64,000 bases of DNA, taken from contig NZ_JBHUHP010000001.1 of assembly GCF_042682525.1 (NCBI RefSeq), forward strand, positions 659,558 through 723,557, in the 5' to 3' direction. Position 1 is the first letter of the stretch; every line of letters begins with the position of its first letter. The notes below the pieces were generated by a model. The model did no database searches and was not told the origin of the DNA. It saw only the letters and a program-made list of their open reading frames with translations. This DNA is from Blastococcus_B deserti (lineage in GTDB: Bacteria; Actinomycetota; Actinomycetes; Mycobacteriales; Geodermatophilaceae). Positions 7,534-16,539 of this stretch are shown here, piece by piece. The translations under genes were made by a program, and so were the position numbers.

Positions 7534-8561
7534 CCGAGTCCCCGCAGGGAACCGCGATCCAGACGCCCGCCCCCGCCGCCCTCACCGGGCGGCGGGGGCG
7601 CCGCGCTGCCGACGTCCCGACGCTGGTCCGGCGGGCACGCGAGGGCGACGCCCGGGCGGTCGCCCGGCTGATCTCCCTGGTGGAGGACGCCAGCCCCGTC
7701 CTGCGCGAGGTCGCGGCCGCCCTCGCGCCGCACACCGGCCACGCCCAGGTCCTCGGGCTGACCGGCTCCCCGGGGGTGGGCAAGTCCACCACGACGGCCG
7801 CCCTCGTGCGCGCCCTCCGGCAGGCCGGCAAGCGGGTCGGCGTCCTGGCCGTGGACCCCTCGTCGCCGTTCTCCGGCGGCGCGCTGCTGGGTGACCGCGT
7901 GCGGATGCAGGACCACGCCGGCGACAGCGGTGTCTACATCCGGTCGATGGCCTCCCGGGGGCACCTCGGCGGCCTCTCCTGGGCCACGCCGCAGGCCCTG
8001 CGGGTGCTCGACGCCGCGGGGTGCGACGTGGTGCTGGTCGAGACCGTCGGCGTCGGGCAGTCGGAGCTGGAGATCGCGTCCCTGGCCGACACCACGCTGG
8101 TGCTCGTGGCCCCGGGGATGGGCGACGGGATCCAGGCGGCGAAGGCGGGGATCCTCGAGGTCGCCGACGTCTTCGTCGTCAACAAGGCCGACCGGGACGG
8201 CGCCGACCAGACCGTCCGCGACCTCCGTTACATGCTCTCCCTCGGTGGGCGGCACTCCGAGGCCGGCCACTGGCGGCCGCCGATCTGCAGGACGGTGGCG
8301 TCCCGGGAGACCGACAACGGCATCGACGAGGTGCTGGAGAAGGTCGAGGCGCACCGGCAGTGGCTGGAGTCCTCGGGCGAGGGCCGGCGCCGGCGCAGCG
8401 AGCGCGCGGCGCGGGAGATCGAGGCGATCGCGCTCGCCTCGCTGCGGGAGCGCATGGGTGACGTGCACGGCTCGGCGGCCCTCGGCTCGCTGGCCGACTC
8501 GGTGGTGGCGGGGGAGACCGACCCGTACCGCGCCGCGGACGAGCTGCTCGCCCAGCTCTGA
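7530..8561 (+). CDS. meaB: methylmalonyl-CoA mutase-associated GTPase MeaB
   Basis: G3E-family GTPase chaperone that loads and protects adenosylcobalamin in acyl-CoA mutases. The 343-residue protein has a Walker A at 79-87 (GSPGVGKST), the ETVGVGQSE segment, and the guanine-specificity motif NKAD. The first 25 residues are non-conserved. The GTG at 7530 overlaps the thiolase stop by four bases. Likely clients are isobutyryl-CoA mutase encoded at 17097 and methylmalonyl- or ethylmalonyl-CoA mutases encoded outside the window; this pairing is inferred from function, not from adjacency. Confidence 0.95.
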   Translation: MTESPQGTAIQTPAPAALTGRRGRRAADVPTLVRRAREGDARAVARLISLVEDASPVLREVAAALAPHTGHAQVLGLTGSPGVGKSTTTAALVRALRQAGKRVGVLAVDPSSPFSGGALLGDRVRMQDHAGDSGVYIRSMASRGHLGGLSWATPQALRVLDAAGCDVVLVETVGVGQSELEIASLADTTLVLVAPGMGDGIQAAKAGILEVADVFVVNKADRDGADQTVRDLRYMLSLGGRHSEAGHWRPPICRTVASRETDNGIDEVLEKVEAHRQWLESSGEGRRRRSERAAREIEAIALASLRERMGDVHGSAALGSLADSVVAGETDPYRAADELLAQL

Positions 8562-8585
8562 CCTGCGGGCCCGGCGTCGTCCGCC

Positions 8586-8627
8586 CAGGATGGGCGGATG
8601 AGCGCAGCGGTGGGGTGGACCGGGTGA
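8586..8627 (+). other. possible leaderless nine-codon leader ORF
   Basis: CAGGAT (8586-8591) is followed after six bases by ATG at 8598. That frame encodes MSAAVGWTG and ends in a TGA overlapping the GTG at 8624 of the next gene. The nonamer TGAGCGCAN recurs at both starts, so the mini-ORF may instead be the trace of a 26-base duplication of the gene start. Confidence 0.25.
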
Positions 8628-10093
8628 GCGCACGACCCGACGCCGTCGTCGTGGGCGCCGGACCGAACGGGCTGGCCGCCGCCCTCCGGCTGGCCGCGGC
8701 CGGTCTGCGGGTGCAGGTGGTGGAGGCGGCCGGGCGTCCCGGTGGCGGCATGCGCACCGAGGAGCTCATGCGTCCGGGCTACGTCCACGACGTCTGCTCG
8801 ATCGTGCAACCCATGGCGGCCGCGGCGCCGTTCTTCCGCGAGTTCGACCTGGAGAGTCGCGGGGTCCGCCTGGTGCACCCCGAGATCAACTTCGCCCATC
8901 CGCTCGACGGCGGCCGGGCGTCGGTCTCCCACCGGTCGCTCGAGCGGACGGCGGCCGGTCTGGGCGAGGACGGGCCGGCCTACCGCCGGCTGTTCGGACC
9001 GCTGGTCGAGCACGGCACCGACGTCGTGGACTTCTTCCTCACCAGCCGGTTGCGCCGGCTGCCCACGCGAAGCGTGCCGCAGATCGTCTCCTTCGGCTTG
9101 AACGGACTGCCCAACGTGCGGTGGCTGGCGCACCGGTACTTCGACACAGAGGAGGCGCGAGCGCTCCTGGGCGGCGCCGCCGCGCACGGCATGCTCGACC
9201 TGAGCCAGCCGCTGACGTCGGCGCTGGGGATGCTGCTCACGATGCTGTCCCACCACGTCGGATGGCCGCTGATCGAGGGCGGATCGCAGAAACTGGCCGA
9301 CGCGATGGTGACCGCGCTGGAGGAGCAGGGCGGCGAGGTCGTGACGGGGCACGAGGTCACCGACCTGCGGGAGTTCGACGGGATCCCCGCCGTGCTGCTC
9401 GACACGACTCCCGAGGCCTTCGTCGCGATGGCCGGCGAGCGGGTGCACGAGGGCTACCGCCGCTGGGTGTCCCGGTACCGCCACGGAGCGGGCGTCTTCA
9501 AGATCGACTGGATCCTCTCCGAGCCGGTGCCCTGGACCCATCCCGACGTCCGCCGGGCCGGCACCATCCACGTCGCCGGCACCCTGGACGAGACGATCGC
9601 GGGAGAGCGGGCGCCCAACCAGGGGCGGCTCACCGACCGGCCCTACGTCCTCGCCGTCCAGCCGACGGTGCCCGACCCCACCCGGGCGCCGGACGGCGGG
9701 CACATCCTCTGGGCGTACGTGCACGTCCCGCACGGCGCCGACGTCGACATGACCGAGGCCATCGAGAACCAGATCGAGCGCTTCGCGCCCGGATTCCGCG
9801 ACACCGTGGTGGAGCGGTACACCAAGGACGCTGTCCAGATGGAGCGGTGGAACCCCAGCTACCTCGGCGGCGACATCTCCAACGGGCAGGCCACCCTGCG
9901 CCAGATGCTGGCCCGCCCGGTGCCCCGCTGGAACACCTACAAGACGCCGGTGCGCGGGGTGTATCTCGCCTCGGCCGCCACGCCTCCCGGGCCCGCGGTC
10001 CACGGAGCGTGCGGCGACAACGCCGCGCAGGTCGCCCTGCGTGAGGTGTTCGGCCTCCGATCGGTGCCGCCCCTGCGCCCGCCCCTGCACTGA
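8615..10093 (+). CDS. FAD-dependent oxidoreductase, phytoene desaturase-like
   Basis: A 492-residue NAD(P)/FAD-binding protein. The dinucleotide motif VVVGAGPNGLAAALRLAAAG lies at the N-terminus, followed by the VVEAAGRPGGG segment, and the C-terminal FAD segment reads VYLASAATPPGPAVHGACGDNAA. This architecture is that of the CrtI/phytoene desaturase-like and amine-oxidase superfamily. The substrate is unknown, and no carotenoid genes lie nearby. GTG codons at 8615 and 8624 are both possible starts; the latter is coupled to the mini-ORF stop. It follows meaB by about 50 bases and may be read from the same message. Confidence 0.85.
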   Translation: MDRVSARPDAVVVGAGPNGLAAALRLAAAGLRVQVVEAAGRPGGGMRTEELMRPGYVHDVCSIVQPMAAAAPFFREFDLESRGVRLVHPEINFAHPLDGGRASVSHRSLERTAAGLGEDGPAYRRLFGPLVEHGTDVVDFFLTSRLRRLPTRSVPQIVSFGLNGLPNVRWLAHRYFDTEEARALLGGAAAHGMLDLSQPLTSALGMLLTMLSHHVGWPLIEGGSQKLADAMVTALEEQGGEVVTGHEVTDLREFDGIPAVLLDTTPEAFVAMAGERVHEGYRRWVSRYRHGAGVFKIDWILSEPVPWTHPDVRRAGTIHVAGTLDETIAGERAPNQGRLTDRPYVLAVQPTVPDPTRAPDGGHILWAYVHVPHGADVDMTEAIENQIERFAPGFRDTVVERYTKDAVQMERWNPSYLGGDISNGQATLRQMLARPVPRWNTYKTPVRGVYLASAATPPGPAVHGACGDNAAQVALREVFGLRSVPPLRPPLH

Positions 10094-10150
10094 CCTCGGT
10101 ACGAGGCGGGGCCGTCTCGTTTCTCCTTCCGGCTCGTGTCAGAGTGAGGC

Positions 10151-12460
10151 GTGGAGCCGGGAGCCGCGCCGCCGAGGCTCCGCGGCCGGGGCTCCCCCGT
10201 TCCGGGGCCGGCACGGCTGGCGCTGGCGGTGCTGCTGGCCGTGGTGGCCGCATTCTTCGTCTCCACCCTCCCGCGGGTCAGGGCGGCCGCGGGGTTCCGG
10301 CCGGCGGGGTTCGATCCGTGGCTGGACGGCTGGCTGCAGGGCGGCGGATACGTCACGGCGGCAGTGCTGGCACTCCTGCGTCCCCTCTCCTCCCCGGTGG
10401 ACCGCGCCATCTGGGCCTGGCTGGCCGCGGCCGTCGCGGCGCGGGCCCTGGGTTTCCTGCTCTTCCTCGCCTACGTCCGGCGGCAGGACCCGCTGCCGTA
10501 CCCGTCGGTGGCCGACGCCGCCTGGCTGGCGATGTACGTCTTCCTGCTGGTCGGTCTCGTGCAGCTGGCCAGGCGCCGGACCCGGCGCCTGTCGGCGCTG
10601 CTCCTGCTCGACGCCGCCGTGGGGGTGCTCGCCGCCGCCGCGCTCGCCGTGTCGCTGCTGTACCGGACCGTCCTGTCGCTGGCCGCACCCGGGACACCCG
10701 ACGCGGCGGTCGTCGTCAACCTCGCCTATCCCGTGCTGGACCTGATGCTGCTCGTAGCCTTCGTCGGCGTGCTCCTCGCCTACGAGTGGCGTCCGCCACC
10801 GGCCGCCTGGGCACTGGCGATCGGGGTGGTCGGGTTCGCCGTGGTCGACGGCGTCTTCGTCTACCAGTCGGCGGCGGGGACGTTCCGCCCGGGAACGATG
10901 CTGTCGTCGGGCTCGATGGCCGTCACGGCGCTGGTCGCGGTGGCCGGCTGGCTGCCCGACGGTTCCCGCGCCGGCCGGCGCGAGCCGATGCCGAACGTCG
11001 TGCTCCCCGGGATCTTCGCCCTGGTCTGCCTGGCGGTGCTGGTCTTCGCCACGCAACGGGACGTCCCGGCGCTGGGGGTCGTCCTCGCCGGTGCCGGTGT
11101 GGTGGTGGCCATCGCACGCACCGGGCTCTCCTTCCGCGCCCTCCGGTCCCTCGCCGAGCACCGCCGGGAGGCGCGGGCCGACGACCTGACCGGACTGGCC
11201 AACCGGCGGGCCTTCAACGAGGTCCTCGAGCGCTCACTGGCGCGCCGCCCGGACGACCGCCACCTGGCGCTGCTGATCGTGGACCTGGACGACTTCAAGG
11301 CCGTCAACGACTCGCTCGGGCACCACTACGGGGACGAGCTGCTGCGGCTGGCCGCCCCGCGCATCCAGCAGGCCGTGCGCAGCGGTGACGTCGTGGCCCG
11401 CGTCGGGGGCGACGAGTTCGCCGTGCTCCTCGCCGACGCCGACGGTCCGCTCGCGGTACGGATCGCCGAGCGGCTGCGAGCCGGCTTCCGGCGTCCGTTC
11501 CAGCTGGGATCGCGGTCCCTCGTGATCGCGCCGAGCGTCGGCATCGCGCTGGTTCCCGACGACGGCCGCGAGCCGGTCGAACTGCTCCAGCACGCCGATC
11601 TGGCGATGTACGAGGCGAAGGCCACGCGCACCGGCCACGCGCTCTTCCGGCGGGAGCTGCATCCCTCGAGCCGGATGCGCCTGGAGACCACCGAGCGGCT
11701 GCGCCGGGCCATCGAGGACGGCGAGGTCGTCGTGCACTACCAGCCCCAGGTGTCGCTCCGGACCGGAGCGGTGACAGGGGTGGAGGCCCTGGCCCGGTGG
11801 CAGCGTCCCGACGTCGGTCTCGTGCCGCCGAGCGGTTTCCTCCAGCAGGTGGAGAGCGGAGGGCTCATGCCACTGCTCACCGGTGTGGTGCTGGCGGAGG
11901 CGGTCCGGCAGGGCGCCGCCTGGGCGGCGGCGGGCCGGCAGCTGACCGTGGCGGTCAACCTGTCGGTCACCAACCTGCTCGATCCCGGGTTCCCCGATCA
12001 GGTGGTGCACCTGCTCGCCACGTCCGGCCTGCCGTACGGAGCGCTGGAGCTCGAGCTCACCGAGGACCTCTTCATGGCCGACCCGGCGCGGGCACGCACG
12101 GCGATCGCCGCTCTGCTGGACGCGGGGGTGTCGCTGGTGGTCGACGACTACGGCACCGGCTTCTCGTCGCTCGGTTACCTCCGCGACCTCCGCGACATCC
12201 GTGGACTCAAGCTCGACCGGTCCTTCGTCACGCACATGGACGCCGATCCGCGGGCCGCGGCGATCGTGGAGTCGACGGTGAACCTGGCCCATTCCCTCGG
12301 CATGCACGTCGTCGCGGAGGGCGTGGAGACGCCGGCGGTCCGTGACCGGCTCGGCGAGCTCCGCTGCGAACTGGCGCAGGGGTTCCTGTTCTCGGAGCCG
12401 CGCCCGGCCGGCGACCTGGACCTGGATGTCGCGCCGGGGGTCCGTCCCGGCCCGCCGTGA
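10151..12460 (+). CDS. membrane-anchored GGDEF-EAL cyclic di-GMP enzyme
   Basis: A 769-residue protein. About nine hydrophobic segments span residues 20-325, a MASE-like sensor of unknown ligand. The GGDEF domain follows (DDLTGLANRRAF; GGDEF at 419-423), and an RSGD inhibitory-site motif precedes the signature by five residues. The EAL domain covers 520-750 with Glu545 in VEALARW, ELTEDLF, DDYGTGFSSLGYL, KLDRSFV and EGVET. Both active sites look intact, so both synthesis and hydrolysis of c-di-GMP are possible. The GTG start follows a short gap after the oxidoreductase. The weak CAGAGT box six bases upstream could make it leaderless. Confidence 0.9.
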   Translation: MEPGAAPPRLRGRGSPVPGPARLALAVLLAVVAAFFVSTLPRVRAAAGFRPAGFDPWLDGWLQGGGYVTAAVLALLRPLSSPVDRAIWAWLAAAVAARALGFLLFLAYVRRQDPLPYPSVADAAWLAMYVFLLVGLVQLARRRTRRLSALLLLDAAVGVLAAAALAVSLLYRTVLSLAAPGTPDAAVVVNLAYPVLDLMLLVAFVGVLLAYEWRPPPAAWALAIGVVGFAVVDGVFVYQSAAGTFRPGTMLSSGSMAVTALVAVAGWLPDGSRAGRREPMPNVVLPGIFALVCLAVLVFATQRDVPALGVVLAGAGVVVAIARTGLSFRALRSLAEHRREARADDLTGLANRRAFNEVLERSLARRPDDRHLALLIVDLDDFKAVNDSLGHHYGDELLRLAAPRIQQAVRSGDVVARVGGDEFAVLLADADGPLAVRIAERLRAGFRRPFQLGSRSLVIAPSVGIALVPDDGREPVELLQHADLAMYEAKATRTGHALFRRELHPSSRMRLETTERLRRAIEDGEVVVHYQPQVSLRTGAVTGVEALARWQRPDVGLVPPSGFLQQVESGGLMPLLTGVVLAEAVRQGAAWAAAGRQLTVAVNLSVTNLLDPGFPDQVVHLLATSGLPYGALELELTEDLFMADPARARTAIAALLDAGVSLVVDDYGTGFSSLGYLRDLRDIRGLKLDRSFVTHMDADPRAAAIVESTVNLAHSLGMHVVAEGVETPAVRDRLGELRCELAQGFLFSEPRPAGDLDLDVAPGVRPGPP

Positions 12461-12488
12461 GCCGGACCGGACCGGGACGGGCCGGGCG

Positions 12489-12887
12489 TCAGGCGATGCG
12501 GCGGGCGAGGTTGTGACCCTCCATGTCCACTGAGCGCTGCGCGACGCCGGTCTCCTCGCTGCCGGCATCGACCATCTGGCCGTGGCCGACGTAGATGCCG
12601 ACGTGGCTGGTCGGCTCGTAGAACAAGTCCGGGTCGCCCGGCTGCAGATCGGCCCGCGCGACCGGGGTGCCCATCCCGGACTGACCGCGGCTGGAGTGCG
12701 GCAGCTCGATGCCCGCCGAGCGGTAGGCGTACTGGGTCAGGCCCGAGCAGTCGTAGCTGTCCGGTCCCGCCGTGGCCCGCTCGCCGGGCGGGCCCTCATG
12801 GGGGCAACACCGCTCCGGGGCTGCGGCGGTACCGGTCGGGGCCACCTTCGTCGGGCGACGACCACCCGGCCGGCTTCGCGACCGCAC
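12489..12887 (-). pseudogene. 5'-truncated NlpC/P60 (C40) peptidase remnant
   Basis: The C-terminal half of a cell-wall peptidase is recognisable: the catalytic Cys in DSYDCSGLTQYAYRSAG, the His in SHVGIYVGHGQMV, and a plausible end. Upstream of GPDSYDCSG the usual PYVWGG segment, signal peptide and spacer are missing. The preceding 40 residues are low-complexity Arg/Pro/Gly sequence unlike the family. The core strand expected as GDLVFFY reads GDPDLFY. I infer a gene that lost its 5' end and is decaying. The alternative is a short cytoplasmic C40 protein, which would be unusual. Confidence 0.5.
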
Positions 12888-12999
12888 GAAGCCCCTGGGC
12901 CGGTCGCGACCGGCAGGTCGTCATGTCGGGACGTCGACTCCTCGACATGCCGCCGGATGTCCCGTCATCGGGCGCCCCTGGCGCGCTATGTGATCTCGG

Positions 13000-14109
13000 T
13001 CACCCGGCGCGGGACGTCGGTCGTCCGGGGAAGGAGAGGACCACCTGACCGGCTGCCCGCTCCCTCCGGGCGAGGGCGAGGAGGACCGACGGCCCCTCGT
13101 CCACCGGCACGACGTCCGTGACCACGTGCCGGCGCAGCGCCGCACCGTGCGCGACGAGGAGGTCTGCCGTCTCCCCGGCGAGGCGGTACCGGTCCCAGCT
13201 GCCGGCGAAGCCGCGGGGCACCCGCGCGATCTGGGCGCACCGGATCGTCAGCCCGTTGTGGTGGAACTCTTCGCCGAGACGCAGCTCGGACCCGCCGTCC
13301 TGGTAGAACGCCAGATCGATGACGGCGCCCTGCGGGCGGAGGCTGCGCAGGGCCTCGTGCAGGACGGCGGCGCGCCCGCGGCACTGGAACACCAGGTCCG
13401 CGCCGCGGTCGCCGGGGCCGTGCACCCAGCGGTCCTTGCACCACCGCCACGCGGAGTCGGCGTCCACCGCCTGCAGCCCCAGGGCGGTGGCCGTGGCCCG
13501 GCGAGCGAGGTCGGGATCGGCGACCGCGACGTCACCCGCCCCGTGGTGGGCCGCGAAGAGCGCCGTCAGCAACCCCACGACCCCCGCGCCGGTGACCAGG
13601 ACCGTCCGTCCCCGGACGCCGTCCCCGAGCGCCGACGCCGCCGTGCCGCCGAACTCCGCCGTCGCGTGGAGGAGGCCGTTGGCGCAGATCGGCCCCATCT
13701 GGGCCAGGTAGATCGCGAGGACGGGGTCGAGGTCGGCGGGAACGGGCACGACCACGTCCTGCGGGGCGAGGACGTGGTGCGAGCGGTGTCCGTAGGCGGC
13801 GGCCACCAGGCCGCCGACGGGGAGGTCGGGGCGGCGGCTGTCCACCACCTCGGCGACCTCCATGTAACCCATCGCGCGGAGCGGGTACCGGCGGGACCCG
13901 GCGCCGGGCACGAAGACGCCGAGATCGGGATCGCGCCGGGCGGTGAAGGCGGGATCGGTGCCCTTCACGTAGGCGAGTTCCGTGCCCGCCGACACGCCGC
14001 TGTAGAGCGTCCGGACCGACGCGCCACCCGCAGGCACCTCGGGCAGCGCGGAGTCGAAGATCGCCGGCTCGTAGGGGGCCCGCACCCCCAGCGACCGGCA
14101 CTCAGTCAT
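13000..14109 (-). CDS. MDR-family (zinc-type alcohol dehydrogenase-like) oxidoreductase
   Basis: A 369-residue medium-chain dehydrogenase/reductase. The nucleotide-binding motif VLVTGAGVVGLLTALFAA lies near residue 170. The N-terminal GroES-like domain includes TLYSGVSAGTELAYVKG, but the Cys/His catalytic zinc ligands of classical alcohol dehydrogenases are not evident. The position where a ligand is expected has QMGPICANGLL. It is the last gene of an operon and overlaps the Gfo/Idh/MocA stop by eight bases. Such proteins act with dehydratase-like partners on sugars, cofactors or lipids; the substrate here is unknown. Confidence 0.8.
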   Translation of the reverse strand: MTECRSLGVRAPYEPAIFDSALPEVPAGGASVRTLYSGVSAGTELAYVKGTDPAFTARRDPDLGVFVPGAGSRRYPLRAMGYMEVAEVVDSRRPDLPVGGLVAAAYGHRSHHVLAPQDVVVPVPADLDPVLAIYLAQMGPICANGLLHATAEFGGTAASALGDGVRGRTVLVTGAGVVGLLTALFAAHHGAGDVAVADPDLARRATATALGLQAVDADSAWRWCKDRWVHGPGDRGADLVFQCRGRAAVLHEALRSLRPQGAVIDLAFYQDGGSELRLGEEFHHNGLTIRCAQIARVPRGFAGSWDRYRLAGETADLLVAHGAALRRHVVTDVVPVDEGPSVLLALARRERAAGQVVLSFPGRPTSRAG

Positions 14110-15097
14110 CGTTCCCGCCGAGAGGCATGCAGACCGGCTCGCCGTCGCGCGCGGAGCGGTCCGCGGCCCAGGCGAGAGCGTGCGTGCGCACGGCCTCCGC
14201 GTACGGGACCCGTGCCCGGGGGACCAGCCCGCGCAGGACGTCGAGGAACTCGCGGTCCTCGTCGGCGACGGGGTCCTGGCCGGAGGTCACGACCCGCTCG
14301 CCGTCCCCGCCCGCCACCCGCAGGTCGTGGTCGGTCAGCGAGCGCTCGCCCAACTCCACCGCGATGCCGTCCGCGAGGAGCTGCACGCCGACCCGGTGGC
14401 GCCGGCCCAGCAGGCGGGTGCAGGAGATGGAGCCGACCGCTCCGGACGAGAAGCGCAGAACCGTCGTCGCGGCGACCGGGACGTCGCGCCCCGGGGCGCC
14501 GGCCCGCGCGCCGGCCTCGGCGGAGTGGACGACGTCCACCTCGCCCACGAGGACCCGGGCGAGGTCGAAGATGTGCGTGGTCTGCTCGAGGACCTGACCG
14601 CCGGACCGGGCGCGATCGGACCACCACGGTGCCGCGGGTGTCGCATCGAGCCAGTACCCGAGCAGCAGCTGCGCCGGGGAGCCGGCGAGGACCCGCTCCG
14701 CCTCGCGCACCACCCCCAGGTGACGCCAGTGGTAGCCGACGGCCGTGGGGAGCCCCCGCGCGCGGACCGACTCCGCGATGCCGACCGCCGTGGCGAGGTC
14801 GTGAGCGAGCGGCTTCTCGACGAAGAAGGGCAGCGAGCGGTCGACCGCCGCCTGCTCCAGCGGCCCGTGGGCGAACGGCGGGACGCACAGCCAGACGGCG
14901 TCGAGCTCCTCGCTCTCCAGCAGGGCGACCCCGTCGTGGTAGCCGCGCGCGCCGAACCGTGCCGCCGCCGCATCGGCCCGGTCGGGGACGGCGTCGGCCA
15001 CGGCGACGACGTCCACATCCGGGAAGGACGCGAGCGCGGCCAGGTGCCGGCCGGCGATGAAACCGGTTCCGACGCACCCCACGCGCAACCGGGTCAT
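14102..15097 (-). CDS. Gfo/Idh/MocA family oxidoreductase
   Basis: A 331-residue NAD(P)-dependent sugar or inositol dehydrogenase-type protein. The Rossmann motif GCVGTGFIAGRHLAAL starts at residue 8, the conserved EKPLAHD lies near residue 97, and GYHWRH with QTTHIFDLARVL follow in the C-terminal substrate domain. It starts at ATG 15097, overlapping the glycosyltransferase stop in an ATGA junction, and overlaps the next gene by eight bases. The set suggests synthesis or modification of a sugar that the glycosyltransferase then transfers. That product is not identifiable from sequence. Confidence 0.88.
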   Translation of the reverse strand: MTRLRVGCVGTGFIAGRHLAALASFPDVDVVAVADAVPDRADAAAARFGARGYHDGVALLESEELDAVWLCVPPFAHGPLEQAAVDRSLPFFVEKPLAHDLATAVGIAESVRARGLPTAVGYHWRHLGVVREAERVLAGSPAQLLLGYWLDATPAAPWWSDRARSGGQVLEQTTHIFDLARVLVGEVDVVHSAEAGARAGAPGRDVPVAATTVLRFSSGAVGSISCTRLLGRRHRVGVQLLADGIAVELGERSLTDHDLRVAGGDGERVVTSGQDPVADEDREFLDVLRGLVPRARVPYAEAVRTHALAWAADRSARDGEPVCMPLGGNDD

Positions 15098-16323
15098 GTG
15101 CGCGCCGCCGCGGCGGGCAGCCGCGGCCCACCCAGGGCCTCGTCGTACACCGCCAGCGTCTCGGTCGCCATGCGGTGGGCGGTGAACCGCTCGAGGTAGC
15201 GGCGGCACCCCGCCTCGCCGTACCGCCTGCGCCGCTGTGGATCGGAGAGCAGTTCCGCGACGGCGGCAGCCAGGGCCCGGGGGTCACCCGGTGGTGTGAG
15301 GGTGCCGGTCTCGCCGTCGGCGACCACCTCCGCGGTCCCGAGGACGTCGGTCGCGACGACCGGCAGGCCGGCCTGCATCGCCTCCAGGACGGCGAGCGGC
15401 ATGCCCTCGTGGCGGGACGGGAACACGAACACGTCGGCGGCGTCGATCAGCAGCCGGGCGTCGCTGCGATGCCCCGGGAGGCGCACGGCGTCCCCGACCC
15501 CGAGGTCGGCCGCCCGGCGGACGAGGTCGTCGCGCAGGTGGCCCTCGCCGAGCACGACGACCGAGAGCCCCGGGAACCGGGTTGCCAGCTCCGGCGTGGC
15601 CTCGACCAGGTAGCGCTGTCCCTTCTGCTCCGTGAGCCGCCCGACGGTCATCACCACGAGCTGATCGGGATCGAGGCCGAGCGCCGCTCGTGCCGCACAG
15701 CGGCCCGGACCCCGTCCCCGGGCGGTGATGCCGTTGGGGACGGTCGTGAGCGACGCGGTCGGCACCCCCGCTCGCTCGTAGGTCCGCCGTTGCGCGTCCG
15801 AGACGGCGATGAGCCGGTCCACCGGGGTGATCGCACGGAGCAGAGCGGCGCGCTTGGCCGGGTGCCGGAGCAGCCACGGCTGGTGCAGCGTCTGCACGAC
15901 CAGCGGGACCCGTGCCCGGCGGGCCGCGCGCGCGCCATCGAAGTTCTCCCGGCCGGTGCCGACGTGGATGTGGAAGACGTCCGCGGGATGGCGTGCCAGG
16001 AAGTCGACGATCGTGTCCCCGAAGGCCGGGTCGCGCGGCCGGGGCAGCGCCGTGGTCCGCACACCGAGGCCCGCGGCCCGGTCGAGCAGGCACCGGCCAC
16101 CTTCGGTCGGCCGGCAGAGCAGCGAGACGTCCGCCACCGGCCGGTATGCGGCGGCGAGCGCGAGCATGTGCTCGCCCATCCCCGCGGGGTCGGACGACGG
16201 CGTGTACAGGCAGATCCGACGGAATCGGCGCCGGCACGCGTCGGCACGGGGCGGGCCGGCGGGCTCCGGCGCCAGGGCCGGCAGAAGCCGCAAGGGGGTC
16301 GCACCGTGCGCCCTCGTCGACAT
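15094..16323 (-). CDS. GT4-family glycosyltransferase
   Basis: A 409-residue GT-B fold transferase, first gene of a three-gene operon. The N-terminal domain has CLYTPSSDPAGMGEHML and HIHVGTGRENFDG. The C-terminal donor domain carries VGRLTEQKGQRYLVEA and the EX7E signature in HEGMPLAVLEAMQAGLPVVATD. It is cytosolic, acting at the membrane face and retaining configuration, as GT4 enzymes do. The start ATG at 16323 has a strong GGAGGT five bases upstream. Acceptor and sugar are unknown; the coupled oxidoreductases suggest an unusual or freshly modified sugar. Confidence 0.88.
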   Translation of the reverse strand: MSTRAHGATPLRLLPALAPEPAGPPRADACRRRFRRICLYTPSSDPAGMGEHMLALAAAYRPVADVSLLCRPTEGGRCLLDRAAGLGVRTTALPRPRDPAFGDTIVDFLARHPADVFHIHVGTGRENFDGARAARRARVPLVVQTLHQPWLLRHPAKRAALLRAITPVDRLIAVSDAQRRTYERAGVPTASLTTVPNGITARGRGPGRCAARAALGLDPDQLVVMTVGRLTEQKGQRYLVEATPELATRFPGLSVVVLGEGHLRDDLVRRAADLGVGDAVRLPGHRSDARLLIDAADVFVFPSRHEGMPLAVLEAMQAGLPVVATDVLGTAEVVADGETGTLTPPGDPRALAAAVAELLSDPQRRRRYGEAGCRRYLERFTAHRMATETLAVYDEALGGPRLPAAAART

Positions 16324-16526
16324 ACCACCTCCGCCACCGTCCGACCGGTAGACAGGTGCCGGCGGCCAGCGGGGGGTGAAGTCGCTGGTGCGGACCCTCG
16401 CCCGCATGGTGCCTGCGGCCGTTTCCGCTGCCAACGGGTTCCGTCGCGGCCGGCGATCGCCGGCGGGCGGTGGTCCGAGGGCCGTCGCGGCGGGACGACC
16501 GTCGACGGGCCTGGCATCCGCCCCGG

Positions 16527-16532
16527 TAGTTT
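16527..16532 (+). promoter_or_regulatory. -10 box of the MarR gene, leaderless
   Basis: TAGTTT lies seven bases before the ATG at 16540, matching the leaderless spacing seen at other starts in this window. Confidence 0.4.
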
Positions 16533-16539
16533 CGGGCGC

